Shown piece after piece: positions 1 through 6,126 of a stretch of DNA of 45,753 nucleotides (its first letter is position 1; each line of letters begins with the position of its first letter). The notes below the pieces were generated by a model. It saw only the letters and a list, made by a program, of their open reading frames with translations, was not told where the DNA came from and searched no databases. This DNA is from an uncultured Eubacteriales bacterium (GTDB lineage Bacteria > Bacillota > Clostridia > Oscillospirales > CAG-272). Location of the stretch: assembly GCA_934447715.1 (NCBI GenBank), contig CAKSER010000009.1:1-45753 (forward strand), read 5' to 3'. Position numbers and translations under genes: made by a program.

Positions 1-29
1 ATGACATCACCGTCAAAGTGTATATCTAA
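1..29 (+). CDS. C-terminal tail of an upstream gene (partial)
   Basis: The frame beginning at base 3 reads DITVKVYI and stops with TAA at 27-29, directly before a strong terminator, so this is probably the last codons of a plus-strand gene that starts outside the window. Eight residues are too few to name a family. Confidence 0.55.
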
Positions 30-33
30 CCCG

Positions 34-66
34 AAAAGGCAGGCCTAAAAACCTGCCTTTTCTTTT
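34..66 (+). terminator. Rho-independent terminator
   Basis: A 10-bp perfect stem (34-43 with 52-61, core AAAAGGCAGG/CCTGCCTTTT) has an 8-base loop and a T-rich 3' side. It sits 4 bases after the TAA of the partial gene at the window start. Confidence 0.85.
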
Positions 67-310
67 ATCAAACCTATCTGCATCTCACTTGATACAGATA
101 GGTTTTTCTTTATCTTCCCGATTTTCTTTCTATTCTTGCCATATTACACATAATGTTGTTGATTTCCTCAACGGAACGGAAAACTTCTCTTTCAAATCTT
201 TCAAAGCAGTCAAGCGAAACAAGAACGGCATCCAAATCATCTTTATTTCGCAGAGCCGTACCGGCCGTTTTACTGCTAGCCATATAGTAACAGAAAGGAA
301 TAAAAATACT

Positions 311-493
311 ATGATAGATATAAAACAAATAGAAGCATTGTAAATGAGAGAAGCCGAGATAACGGAAACACTCACCTTTGCAAAAAAGGAACTGGACAAA
401 ACGGGAAGTGCCGTATTGCCTTATTCCCTTTATCATGCTCTTTGCGAAGAACGAAAGCAGATACGGGAACAACCGGAACAGATAAGCATTTGA
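311..493 (+). pseudogene. Small plus-strand gene remnant with an in-frame stop
   Basis: A ribosome-binding-like AGAAAGGA lies 12 bases before ATG 311. Reading from there gives MIDIKQIEAL, then TAA at 341-343, and the next codon in the same frame is ATG 344, which opens 49 further codons (MREAEITETLTFAKKELDK and onward, to TGA 491-493). The second part has the charged, helical composition of a real protein. The whole would be a roughly 60-residue protein interrupted by one stop; alternatively it is two very short overlapping genes. I do not recognise the family. The opposite strand carries a competing short reading frame (110-283) without a ribosome binding site. The rest of 67-500 shows nothing I can name. 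Confidence 0.3.
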
Positions 494-499
494 AGAATA

Positions 500-536
500 A
501 TTAAAAAGGAACACGGTGGCAAATGCCACCGTGTTC
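500..536 (-). terminator. Rho-independent terminator of the CAP lipoprotein operon
   Basis: A 12-bp perfect hairpin (509-520 with 525-536, GAACACGGTGGC/GCCACCGTGTTC) is followed in the minus direction by CTTTTTAATTATT. It begins immediately after the original TGA stop (537-539) of the neighbouring CAP gene, which supports that gene having once extended to this point. Confidence 0.9.
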
Positions 537-1436
537 TCAATTTGTAAAGAGGTTTACCGCAATATATTCATCGTTATATTTGATAATGGCAATCGCTGCA
601 TGACCGTAGCCGGAATCCAACATATTTTTATGATGTGCTTCGGACTATATCCAGGCATTTGTCATTATACCGGCAGGGTCTGTTGAAACACAATTAATTA
701 CAGTCCTTAAAAAATTTTCTCCAACATATGTGTACATTCCATCAAGAGCGGTATAGTATTTTGTACCGTCTGGACGGATATGACTGTAATTTGTCGCAAC
801 TTCTGTTGCTCTCACCTTTGTTCCGGCATATAAACTTTCGTCCCAAGATAACGGTGACACACCATTTTTGACTCTTTCTTCATTAATTAACCGAAATATC
901 TCCATCTCAACATCGTAATAATCATGACTTACAGAAACGGTCTGCTTAATCTTAGGAATACTTGTACCACTCGAAATCAACTTACCACAATCTTTACAAT
1001 AAGTATCACCTGTATAACCCTCAGAGGAAGTAGTGGCATCTTTCTTATTTCTGACCTCGGTATTCGAGTGATTACAGGTCTTTACCGGAGGGGCTGTTGT
1101 TTCCTGCTTCGGAGGATCAGTAACCGGTGCCTTAGTCGCAGGGGGATCGGTTACGGGCGGATTTGTCGATGGAGGATCAGCTTCGGCAACTGTCGTCTTT
1201 TCGTCCGCAGACGTATTATCCGCATTTGCCGTTGCCTCCTCCGTACAACTATCGTAAGCTGTTTCGCCGATAGATTCTTTGGTATCCGATTCGATATCCG
1301 TTTCGTTTGCCGTATCTGAAATATCGGGAGTAACAGCGGATGTGTCGTCATTTCCGGATGTATCAATCTGCTTTTTGCAGGCGAAAAGGCAAAACAGCAG
1401 CACCACTGCAAGAAAACATAATAATGCTCGTTTCAT
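537..1436 (-). pseudogene. CAP-domain (SCP/PR1-like) lipoprotein interrupted by an amber codon
   Basis: The start is the ATG at 1436 (MKRALLCF), 9 bases after an ACGGAG ribosome binding site. Residues 1-20 form a lipoprotein signal ending in the lipobox LFAC. A Ser/Thr/Pro/Asp-rich linker follows, then a cysteine motif (CNHSNTEV ... YCKDCGKLISSG) that may bind metal, then a CAP domain. The frame hits TAG at 645-647, right after MTNAWI. The next codons continue the CAP signature (SEAHHKNMLDSGYGHAAIAI) to TGA 537-539, next to the terminator. The two paralogues have A or D at the amber position (WMAS, WMDS). TAG is used as a normal stop elsewhere here (end of the gene at 36768), so readthrough is unlikely to be the rule. 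It lies 24 bases after its paralogue's stop, in one operon. It is probably a recent pseudogene producing a truncated protein without the end of the CAP domain. Confidence 0.85.
1042..1169. repeat. 128-bp perfect direct repeat, copy 1
   Basis: Identical base for base to 1987-2114 (offset 945). It covers the linker and the first part of the cysteine motif of the two adjacent CAP lipoprotein genes, while the flanking homologous sequence is clearly diverged. Confidence 0.95.
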
Positions 1437-1460
1437 AACCGTTTGCTCCGTATTCAAAAA

Positions 1461-2360
1461 TTAACCGACAAAAATATTTGTTGCATAATATGTATAGTTT
1501 ACATAATATACCGCTATCGCTGCCCTGCTGAAGTTGCCGTTCAGGATATTGGCTCTATGACCGGGCGATGCCATCCAGCCACTTACAAAATCATTTGTTC
1601 CGCTGTCTGCGGCACAGTTTTCTCCCCAGCAATCAAATGAGCTTTCCGAATAGTCAGATGTGCCGGTTACAGCAGTAAAAAACATGCTTCCGTCCGGTCT
1701 GCTATGAGGCCCGGTACCGATTCCCTGTTCGTAATAATCGCTGTATTCTTTTACTCTGATTTTTGTACCGGCATAGAGCTCTTCGTCCCATACAAGAGCG
1801 CTAAGCCCTGCCTTTTTTCTTTCCTCGTTAATTCCGTTAAAAATCTTCATCTCGACATCATAAAAATCATGATTTGCCGCAACAGTCTGCTTAATCTTAG
1901 GGGTAGCTGATCCGCTTGAAATCAGCTTTCCACAATCCTTGCAGTATGTATCTCCCGTATATCCCTCAGCGGAGGTTGTCGCATCCTTCTTATTTCTGAC
2001 CTCGGTATTCGAGTGATTACAGGTCTTTACCGGAGGGGCTGTTGTTTCCTGCTTCGGAGGATCAGTAACCGGTGCCTTAGTCGCAGGGGGATCGGTTACG
2101 GGCGGATTTGTCGACGGTGCATCGGTTTCTGTAGTTTCGGGAGCCGAAGTGTACGTATCGGATGAATCTGATTCCGTCCCATATGCGTCTGTCGAATTTT
2201 CGGAATCAAATTCTGTTTTTGCATCAGTATCGCTTTCGTTAGAATCCTGCGTTATAGCATCCAACTCGCTGTCGGCAGTGCCGTTTTTTTCTTTACAGGC
2301 AAATAGTGTAAGCAAAAGAAGCAAACAAACAGCAAAAGCCGTGATTCTTTTAATGTTCAT
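1461..2360 (-). CDS. CAP-domain lipoprotein (intact)
   Basis: A 299-residue secreted lipoprotein. The start is ATG 2360 (MNIKRITAF), preceded by TTGGAG. The signal ends in the lipobox LFAC (Cys 22), so it should be lipid-anchored on the outer face of the membrane. A low-complexity Asp/Ser/Thr and PPVTDPP-type linker is followed by the CNHSNTEV...YCKDCGK cysteine motif and a C-terminal CAP/SCP domain (residues about 180-299) containing IFNGINEERKKAGL, a His in GPHSRPDG and the WMASPGHRANIL signature. CAP proteins of bacteria are secreted and mostly of unknown biochemical role (lipid or glycan binding, wall or interaction functions). It is the first gene of a two-gene operon with the amber-broken paralogue. 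Confidence 0.9.
   Translation of the reverse strand: MNIKRITAFAVCLLLLLTLFACKEKNGTADSELDAITQDSNESDTDAKTEFDSENSTDAYGTESDSSDTYTSAPETTETDAPSTNPPVTDPPATKAPVTDPPKQETTAPPVKTCNHSNTEVRNKKDATTSAEGYTGDTYCKDCGKLISSGSATPKIKQTVAANHDFYDVEMKIFNGINEERKKAGLSALVWDEELYAGTKIRVKEYSDYYEQGIGTGPHSRPDGSMFFTAVTGTSDYSESSFDCWGENCAADSGTNDFVSGWMASPGHRANILNGNFSRAAIAVYYVNYTYYATNIFVG
1987..2114. repeat. 128-bp perfect direct repeat, copy 2
   Basis: Second copy of the repeat at 1042-1169, inside the intact CAP lipoprotein gene. Sequence on both sides of the tract is only partly similar between the genes. Confidence 0.95.
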
Positions 2361-2404
2361 CTGTCGAATCATCTCCAATTATGTCGTTTTATATTTTCAC
2401 AGGT

Positions 2405-2431
2405 ATTATACCCGTTACAATCAAAAGTCAA
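2405..2431 (-). promoter_or_regulatory. Promoter of the CAP lipoprotein pair
   Basis: Minus-strand TTGACT (2426-2431) and TATAAT (2405-2410) are separated by a short 15-base spacer, about 45 bases before the ATG. It overlaps the last codons of the upstream EF-Tu-like gene. The short spacer lowers confidence. Confidence 0.5.
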
Positions 2432-2817
2432 AGCTTGTTTTTATCTTCCCCCTGCTCATCTGCACGCAGCAGTGGGTTATAGACCTCGGTTACGGTAGCG
2501 TATCCGACAATGCGCCCACCCTCCTGAATTCTGATTTTTTTGCCGATCCACAGACAATGCGGGTATGCTTCAGGAGTTATGAAGGTAATTGTTCCCTTCG
2601 CTGTCCCGTCTGCCGGAACAGAATCAACACCGTAGTAATGATGAATGCCGGTAGTCAAATATGTGTCTGTAACCAGATGCGCCGGTCTGTATCCGCTGTA
2701 CTCCGGTTTGCTTCTGGTACCGTTAAATTCAAATATAACCTCAACATCCGGCGGTCGGTCAAATATACTTTCCGCATCCGATAATTTTTTTCGAAATATC
2801 CTTTTCATAATTTTCAT
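2428..2817 (-). CDS. Stand-alone EF-Tu domain-3-like protein
   Basis: A 129-residue soluble protein. From residue 24 it follows EF-Tu domain 3 closely: DVEVIFEFNG at the position of the first strand, a GYRPAHLVTDTYLTTG segment matching EF-Tu's GYRPQFYFRTTDVTG, then ITFITPEAYPHCLWIGKKIR and REGG-like IQEGGRIVGYATVTEV at the end. There is no GTPase domain or domain 2, so it cannot be an elongation factor. In EF-Tu, domain 3 contacts tRNA and other partners; the role of isolated copies is not known to me. It lies downstream of a run of immunity-like genes. No strong ribosome binding site is seen before ATG 2817, and ATG 2808 is a possible alternative. Confidence 0.75.
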   Translation of the reverse strand: MKIMKRIFRKKLSDAESIFDRPPDVEVIFEFNGTRSKPEYSGYRPAHLVTDTYLTTGIHHYYGVDSVPADGTAKGTITFITPEAYPHCLWIGKKIRIQEGGRIVGYATVTEVYNPLLRADEQGEDKNKL

Positions 2818-2882
2818 ATCATTTCACTGCAGATAACTTCCGATTATTGTATCAGTAATGTCTGCTTTACGTTTTATATATT

Positions 2883-3350
2883 TCAGCTTTCTGAAACCCA
2901 GCGGTTGACGTCAATAAGCTTTTTAATAATTTCATGCGGCAATTCGGATTTAAGCTGCTTGTTATTCAGCAATTCCGCCAGATTGCAAAGCCACATTATT
3001 CCTTCATCGCCTAAGCCGATTGCACTGTCACATGATGCGATAAAAGACTCCTTAAGCATTTTGCCGGAGAATATCATAAGCCTGTTAAGAATATCCGCCG
3101 CTCCCGGCCAGTTAAGATCATGCAGCCAGTCAAGTAAGCCCGAAAGATACGGCTCAAGGTCCGAATCGGATTTCTGACACAGAATCTGCGCGCAACACTC
3201 CCAGACAGACGGCGGAGCCGGAGGCTGAATGAGCAAGGAAAGATCCTTAAGCTCTTTTGCAAGACGAATCCCCTCGGATCTTACGTCTGCGGAATTTTCC
3301 CAGTTTAACATTTTATAAATTTCATTAATATCTACAGTATCCGTATTCAT
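2883..3350 (-). CDS. DUF5071-like helical protein, probable immunity-type accessory gene
   Basis: A 155-residue soluble, all-helical, acidic protein. Its middle, YLSGLLDWLHDLNWPGAADIL, resembles the signature of DUF5071 (a WLQDMNWP-type segment), a family found scattered among Firmicutes accessory genes and often next to immunity-like genes. It has no signal peptide. The ATG at 3350 lies 24 bases after the stop of the preceding gene, with only a weak GGGCGG binding site, so it is translated from the same message as its neighbours. Function is inferred from family and context only. Confidence 0.65.
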   Translation of the reverse strand: MNTDTVDINEIYKMLNWENSADVRSEGIRLAKELKDLSLLIQPPAPPSVWECCAQILCQKSDSDLEPYLSGLLDWLHDLNWPGAADILNRLMIFSGKMLKESFIASCDSAIGLGDEGIMWLCNLAELLNNKQLKSELPHEIIKKLIDVNRWVSES

Positions 3351-3374
3351 ATCATTAACCGCCCTTGACCAATG

Positions 3375-3797
3375 TCATTCTGCTAAGAGCACATATCTAT
3401 CAGGAGCACCGTAAGATTGCTCGTCCTCAAAATACGCAAGTTTTTTCGGCTTACAGTAAATTATTGCAGGGCCGTAGCCGACAACTACATCAAGAGCATC
3501 TGCCAAAAGCATTTCGGTTCCGTCGGTTTCTTCGTGATACGGCGTAATGGCATAGCACCTCTCCGACGCTCCCTTGGCTTTCAGAATATCTAAAACCGTC
3601 TGGTTTGTCGGTATCGGCACAGATATTTTTGTTATACAGTGTTCTTTAAACCAAATATGTATGAAACTCATCTTGTAAAGCAGTTCTGCTCTGTATTTTG
3701 TATCATTTTCATCCTTTGACAGCAAATACAACGCCCTGCTTCTTTTGTCCTTTGTTACAAATGTGCGGACAAATTCTTCTTCTATTTCTTTATTCAT
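3375..3797 (-). CDS. Conserved hypothetical protein with LAYFEDEQ...RYVLL C-terminus
   Basis: A 140-residue cytoplasmic protein. I chose ATG 3797 (MNKEIEEEFVRTFVTKDKRSR) because the longer frame would overlap the previous gene. The pattern of an N-terminal EEFV-TFV-KDKRSRALY helix, a middle TV-DILKAKGASE-CY segment and the ending LAYFEDEQSYGAPDRYVLL resembles, from memory, an unnamed family common in Bacillota accessory regions. No catalytic motif is evident. It lies between an NTF2-type immunity-like gene and a DUF5071-like gene, which suggests a place in an immunity or accessory set; that is inference. Confidence 0.7.
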   Translation of the reverse strand: MNKEIEEEFVRTFVTKDKRSRALYLLSKDENDTKYRAELLYKMSFIHIWFKEHCITKISVPIPTNQTVLDILKAKGASERCYAITPYHEETDGTEMLLADALDVVVGYGPAIIYCKPKKLAYFEDEQSYGAPDRYVLLAE

Positions 3798-3819
3798 AAT
3801 CTTTAAGTGCAATACCGAA

Positions 3820-4212
3820 TTATTTATCATGCCAGAGTGCGAGCACTCTGCCTGTATCGTTTTCCACCAGAATATTTGCAGTTCCACCGTTGGACGTACC
3901 TTTAAGAGAGCCCCGAACTAACCATGTGCCGGATTTCTCATCATAGAACACCTGATACGGCTTTTCCTTTTTTACACGATTTCCGAATTGCTTTATCCAA
4001 AGCGCTTCTGCCTTTTTAACAAGCTCCTTTGCATCGGATATACTGCCGAGATTTTCTTCGGAGGGAAATTCCTTAATTATGTCACTGTAATCGTCTATTT
4101 CAAATGCTTTTACATCCGGAGCCTTATTGTTAACAATAAAGACAACCGCCAAGACAATTAACAGCGCCAAAATAACTAGCGAGCAAATAAGAATACCTTT
4201 GTGTTTAGTCAT
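3820..4212 (-). CDS. Membrane-anchored NTF2-fold immunity-like protein
   Basis: A 130-residue protein with a GGAGG-type site (GTGGAGGAAGC) just before ATG 4212. Residues 7-28 form a transmembrane helix, so the rest is displayed outside or at the membrane. Residues 60-130 match the NTF2-fold immunity pattern: AEALWIKQFGNRV, a KPYQVFYDEKSGTWLVRGSL segment, a GGTANILVENDTGRVLALWHDK end. In polymorphic toxin systems such proteins neutralise a cognate toxin; no toxin gene is nearby, so this could be an orphan. It is the first gene of the run that continues to 2428 and has its own promoter. Confidence 0.7.
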   Translation of the reverse strand: MTKHKGILICSLVILALLIVLAVVFIVNNKAPDVKAFEIDDYSDIIKEFPSEENLGSISDAKELVKKAEALWIKQFGNRVKKEKPYQVFYDEKSGTWLVRGSLKGTSNGGTANILVENDTGRVLALWHDK

Positions 4213-4273
4213 TTTGCTTCCTCCACTAAGTTTAAATCATGTTTGTCAGATTTAATGATCATTTTGCAATAAC

Positions 4274-4302
4274 ATTATGACAGATTTTTTAAAATTTGTC
4301 AA
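4274..4302 (-). promoter_or_regulatory. Promoter of the immunity-like gene run
   Basis: Minus-strand TTGACA (4297-4302), a 17-base spacer and CATAAT (4274-4279), about 60 bases before the NTF2-like gene. Confidence 0.75.
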
Positions 4303-4382
4303 TCAACCGTTCAATATTTCGGGGATGTTTCATCAAAAAAGGACAAAATATCGGAGAGTGTTTTTCGGCAATATCGACCATA

Positions 4383-4421
4383 GCAAAAAAATCCCCTGTT
4401 CAGCCGATAACCGAACAGGGG
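4383..4421 (-). terminator. Rho-independent terminator
   Basis: A 9-bp stem CCCCTGTTC/GAACAGGGG (4393-4401 with 4413-4421) is followed in the minus direction by ATTTTTTTGC. It begins 8 bases after the stop of the third CAP lipoprotein. Confidence 0.9.
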
Positions 4422-4429
4422 TGTATAGC

Positions 4430-5320
4430 TTATCCTACAAAAAATTGTGTTGCATAATATAAGCCGTCACTGCAGTAAATGATTGCAATTGCAGTCCTTG
4501 TGTATTTTTCGTTTAAAATCTGCGGTCTGTGAGAATCTGAATCCATCCACTCCGATGCAAATTTACTATAATCTGACAAACCAATGCAGTTTTCACCATA
4601 AAACCTGAACGGTTTTAGTGTACCGTTGTCATATTCCCACATTGCAGTATACGGTTCGTCTCCGTTTGGTCTGTTGTGCGGACCGGCATTGTGCTTTCCG
4701 CATGCCCAATCATAGAATTCGTTAACTCTGACCTTTGTCCCGGCATAAAGCGCCTCGTCCCAGACCAGTGCATTTAGCCCTGCCTTTGCTCTTTCTGCAT
4801 TGATATCATTAAAAACCTGCATTTCGGCATCATAATAATCATGACTTACCGAAACCGTTTGCTTGATTTTTGGAATACTCGAACCGCTTGAAATCAGCTT
4901 GCCGCAGTCCTTGCAGTATGTATCACCTGTACAGCCCTCGGAAGAGGTTGTCGCATCCTTCTTGTTTCTGACCTCGGTATTTGCGTGATTACATGTCTTT
5001 ACAGCTGCCGTCGTCTCCTGCTTCGGCGGATTCGTAGCGGGAGGATTGGTAGCAGGCGATTCTGTTGTGGGAGGGTTTGTTGCAGGCGGCTCGGTTACCG
5101 GAGTGTCAGTATCGGCGCTTGAAGCGGCATCCTCTACCGTATCTGTGCTGCTTTCAAGTGATGTATCTGTCGGAGTCTCTTTTATATCAGCCTCTGTGCT
5201 GCTTTCATGTGGTTTTTGCGTTAAAGAATCACTGCTGTCCTTTTTTTGATCATTGCTCCTGCATGCGGAAAAAGCAAGCAGCAAAAGCAGGCAGGCAATG
5301 AAGGCCGCAATTTTTTTCAT
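4430..5320 (-). CDS. CAP-domain lipoprotein (third paralogue)
   Basis: A 296-residue lipoprotein. ATG 5320 (MKKIAAFIAC) is chosen over upstream starts because GGGGATA lies 7-8 bases before it. The lipobox is FSAC (Cys 20). A TP-rich linker (TEPPATNPPTTESPATNPP) leads to the same CNHANTEV...YCKDCGKLISSG motif and a C-terminal CAP domain with VFNDINAERAKAGL, GPHNRPNG and the WMDSDSHRPQIL signature. Unlike the other two it is monocistronic, with its own consensus promoter and terminator. It shares the domain order but lacks the long identical DNA tract that links the other two. Confidence 0.9.
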   Translation of the reverse strand: MKKIAAFIACLLLLLAFSACRSNDQKKDSSDSLTQKPHESSTEADIKETPTDTSLESSTDTVEDAASSADTDTPVTEPPATNPPTTESPATNPPATNPPKQETTAAVKTCNHANTEVRNKKDATTSSEGCTGDTYCKDCGKLISSGSSIPKIKQTVSVSHDYYDAEMQVFNDINAERAKAGLNALVWDEALYAGTKVRVNEFYDWACGKHNAGPHNRPNGDEPYTAMWEYDNGTLKPFRFYGENCIGLSDYSKFASEWMDSDSHRPQILNEKYTRTAIAIIYCSDGLYYATQFFVG

Positions 5321-5363
5321 TTTTATATCCCCGATTTCTATTGATTTTTTTATTTTCATTGTC

Positions 5364-5392
5364 ATTATACCGCGGATTTTTAAAAAAGTCAA
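5364..5392 (-). promoter_or_regulatory. Promoter of the third CAP lipoprotein gene
   Basis: Minus-strand TTGACT (5387-5392), a 17-base spacer and TATAAT (5364-5369), about 45 bases before the start codon. Confidence 0.85.
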
Positions 5393-5400
5393 ATTATGTA

Positions 5401-5428
5401 AAAAAGCCGGGCAAGCTGCCGGCTTTTT
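5401..5428 (-). terminator. Rho-independent terminator of the corrinoid operon
   Basis: A 10-bp stem AAAAAGCCGG/CCGGCTTTTT (5401-5410 with 5419-5428) has an 8-base loop. The T-run at its minus-strand 3' end follows the S-component gene by about 17 bases. The stem is symmetrical and could work in both directions. Confidence 0.85.
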
Positions 5429-5444
5429 GAGCTGTTACAAGCCC

Positions 5445-6122
5445 TTAAAGAGCATATTTTGTTTTGATCCGGTTCAGTATTTTGCCGATCGGGCGGTCAA
5501 AAATGAGAAGAAATACTACGTTTGAAACCGCATAAACGACAGTGAACGGAACAGCGGAGACAAGCGCCGCAAAATAGCGCGAAAGGTTAAAGAACCCGTC
5601 CTCCCACAGCACGGTCCATATATCCATCAAAAAGGAATACAGCACACCGGAAAGAATTCCGTATATCACGAGCACAATCTTACTTTTTTTAAGCTGCTCG
5701 GAAATCAGTCCGGCGATAAGACCGATAATCCCCCAGCTGAACATCTGAAACGGTGTCCACGGTCCCTGACCGAAATAGAAATTTGAAATAACGGCGGACA
5801 GCGCCCCGGTAAGAAATCCTGCCTCGCTGCCGAAATACATAGCGGTAATTACGACCATTGCAGTAACAGGCTTAAATGCCGGAATCGGCGCGAATATGAT
5901 TCTGCCGAGCACCGAAAGTGCTGTAAGGCATGCGATCAGAATCATTCTCTTTGCATTTGCTTCCTGCCTTTCAAAGCGAAGAAAAAACGGCAGGCAGGAA
6001 AGAATAGCCACACAAAGCGAGATCCATGCATACTGCCTGTCCTCAAAAAGAATCGCGCCGAGAATTACAACTGCCGGAATCAGCACACAGAGAATTATAT
6101 ATGAAACAATCTTCTTTTTCAT
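5445..6122 (-). CDS. ECF transporter S component, probable cobalamin/corrinoid binding (CbrT-like)
   Basis: A 225-residue polytopic membrane protein with about six hydrophobic segments. The core (residues about 58-140) has the ECF S-component pattern: an arginine-containing GRIIFAPIPAFKPVTAMVV segment, MYFGSEAGFLTGALSAVISNFYFGQGPWTPFQMF and GIIGLIAGL. S components bind the vitamin and dock on the EcfAA'T energising module. The start is ATG 6122, four bases after the ATPase stop, with AGGAAAAGAGC upstream inside that gene. The substrate is not readable from this gene alone. The riboswitch and the transcobalamin-like proteins of the same operon point to cobalamin, as for CbrT. A longer frame upstream of 6122 is a shadow of the ATPase gene. 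Confidence 0.85.
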   Translation of the reverse strand: MKKKIVSYIILCVLIPAVVILGAILFEDRQYAWISLCVAILSCLPFFLRFERQEANAKRMILIACLTALSVLGRIIFAPIPAFKPVTAMVVITAMYFGSEAGFLTGALSAVISNFYFGQGPWTPFQMFSWGIIGLIAGLISEQLKKSKIVLVIYGILSGVLYSFLMDIWTVLWEDGFFNLSRYFAALVSAVPFTVVYAVSNVVFLLIFDRPIGKILNRIKTKYAL

Positions 6123-6126
6123 TTTG

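Noticed and set aside
110..529. Minus-strand frame of 139 residues
   Set aside because: It spans a terminator hairpin, has no ribosome binding site, and its N-terminal half is composed of phage-like random hydrophobic/aromatic residues; the plus-strand frame at 311-493 has better translation signals.
645..647. Recoding of TAG as a sense codon
   Set aside because: Another gene in the window (36768-37841) ends with TAG after a complete GNAT domain, so TAG acts as a normal stop here.
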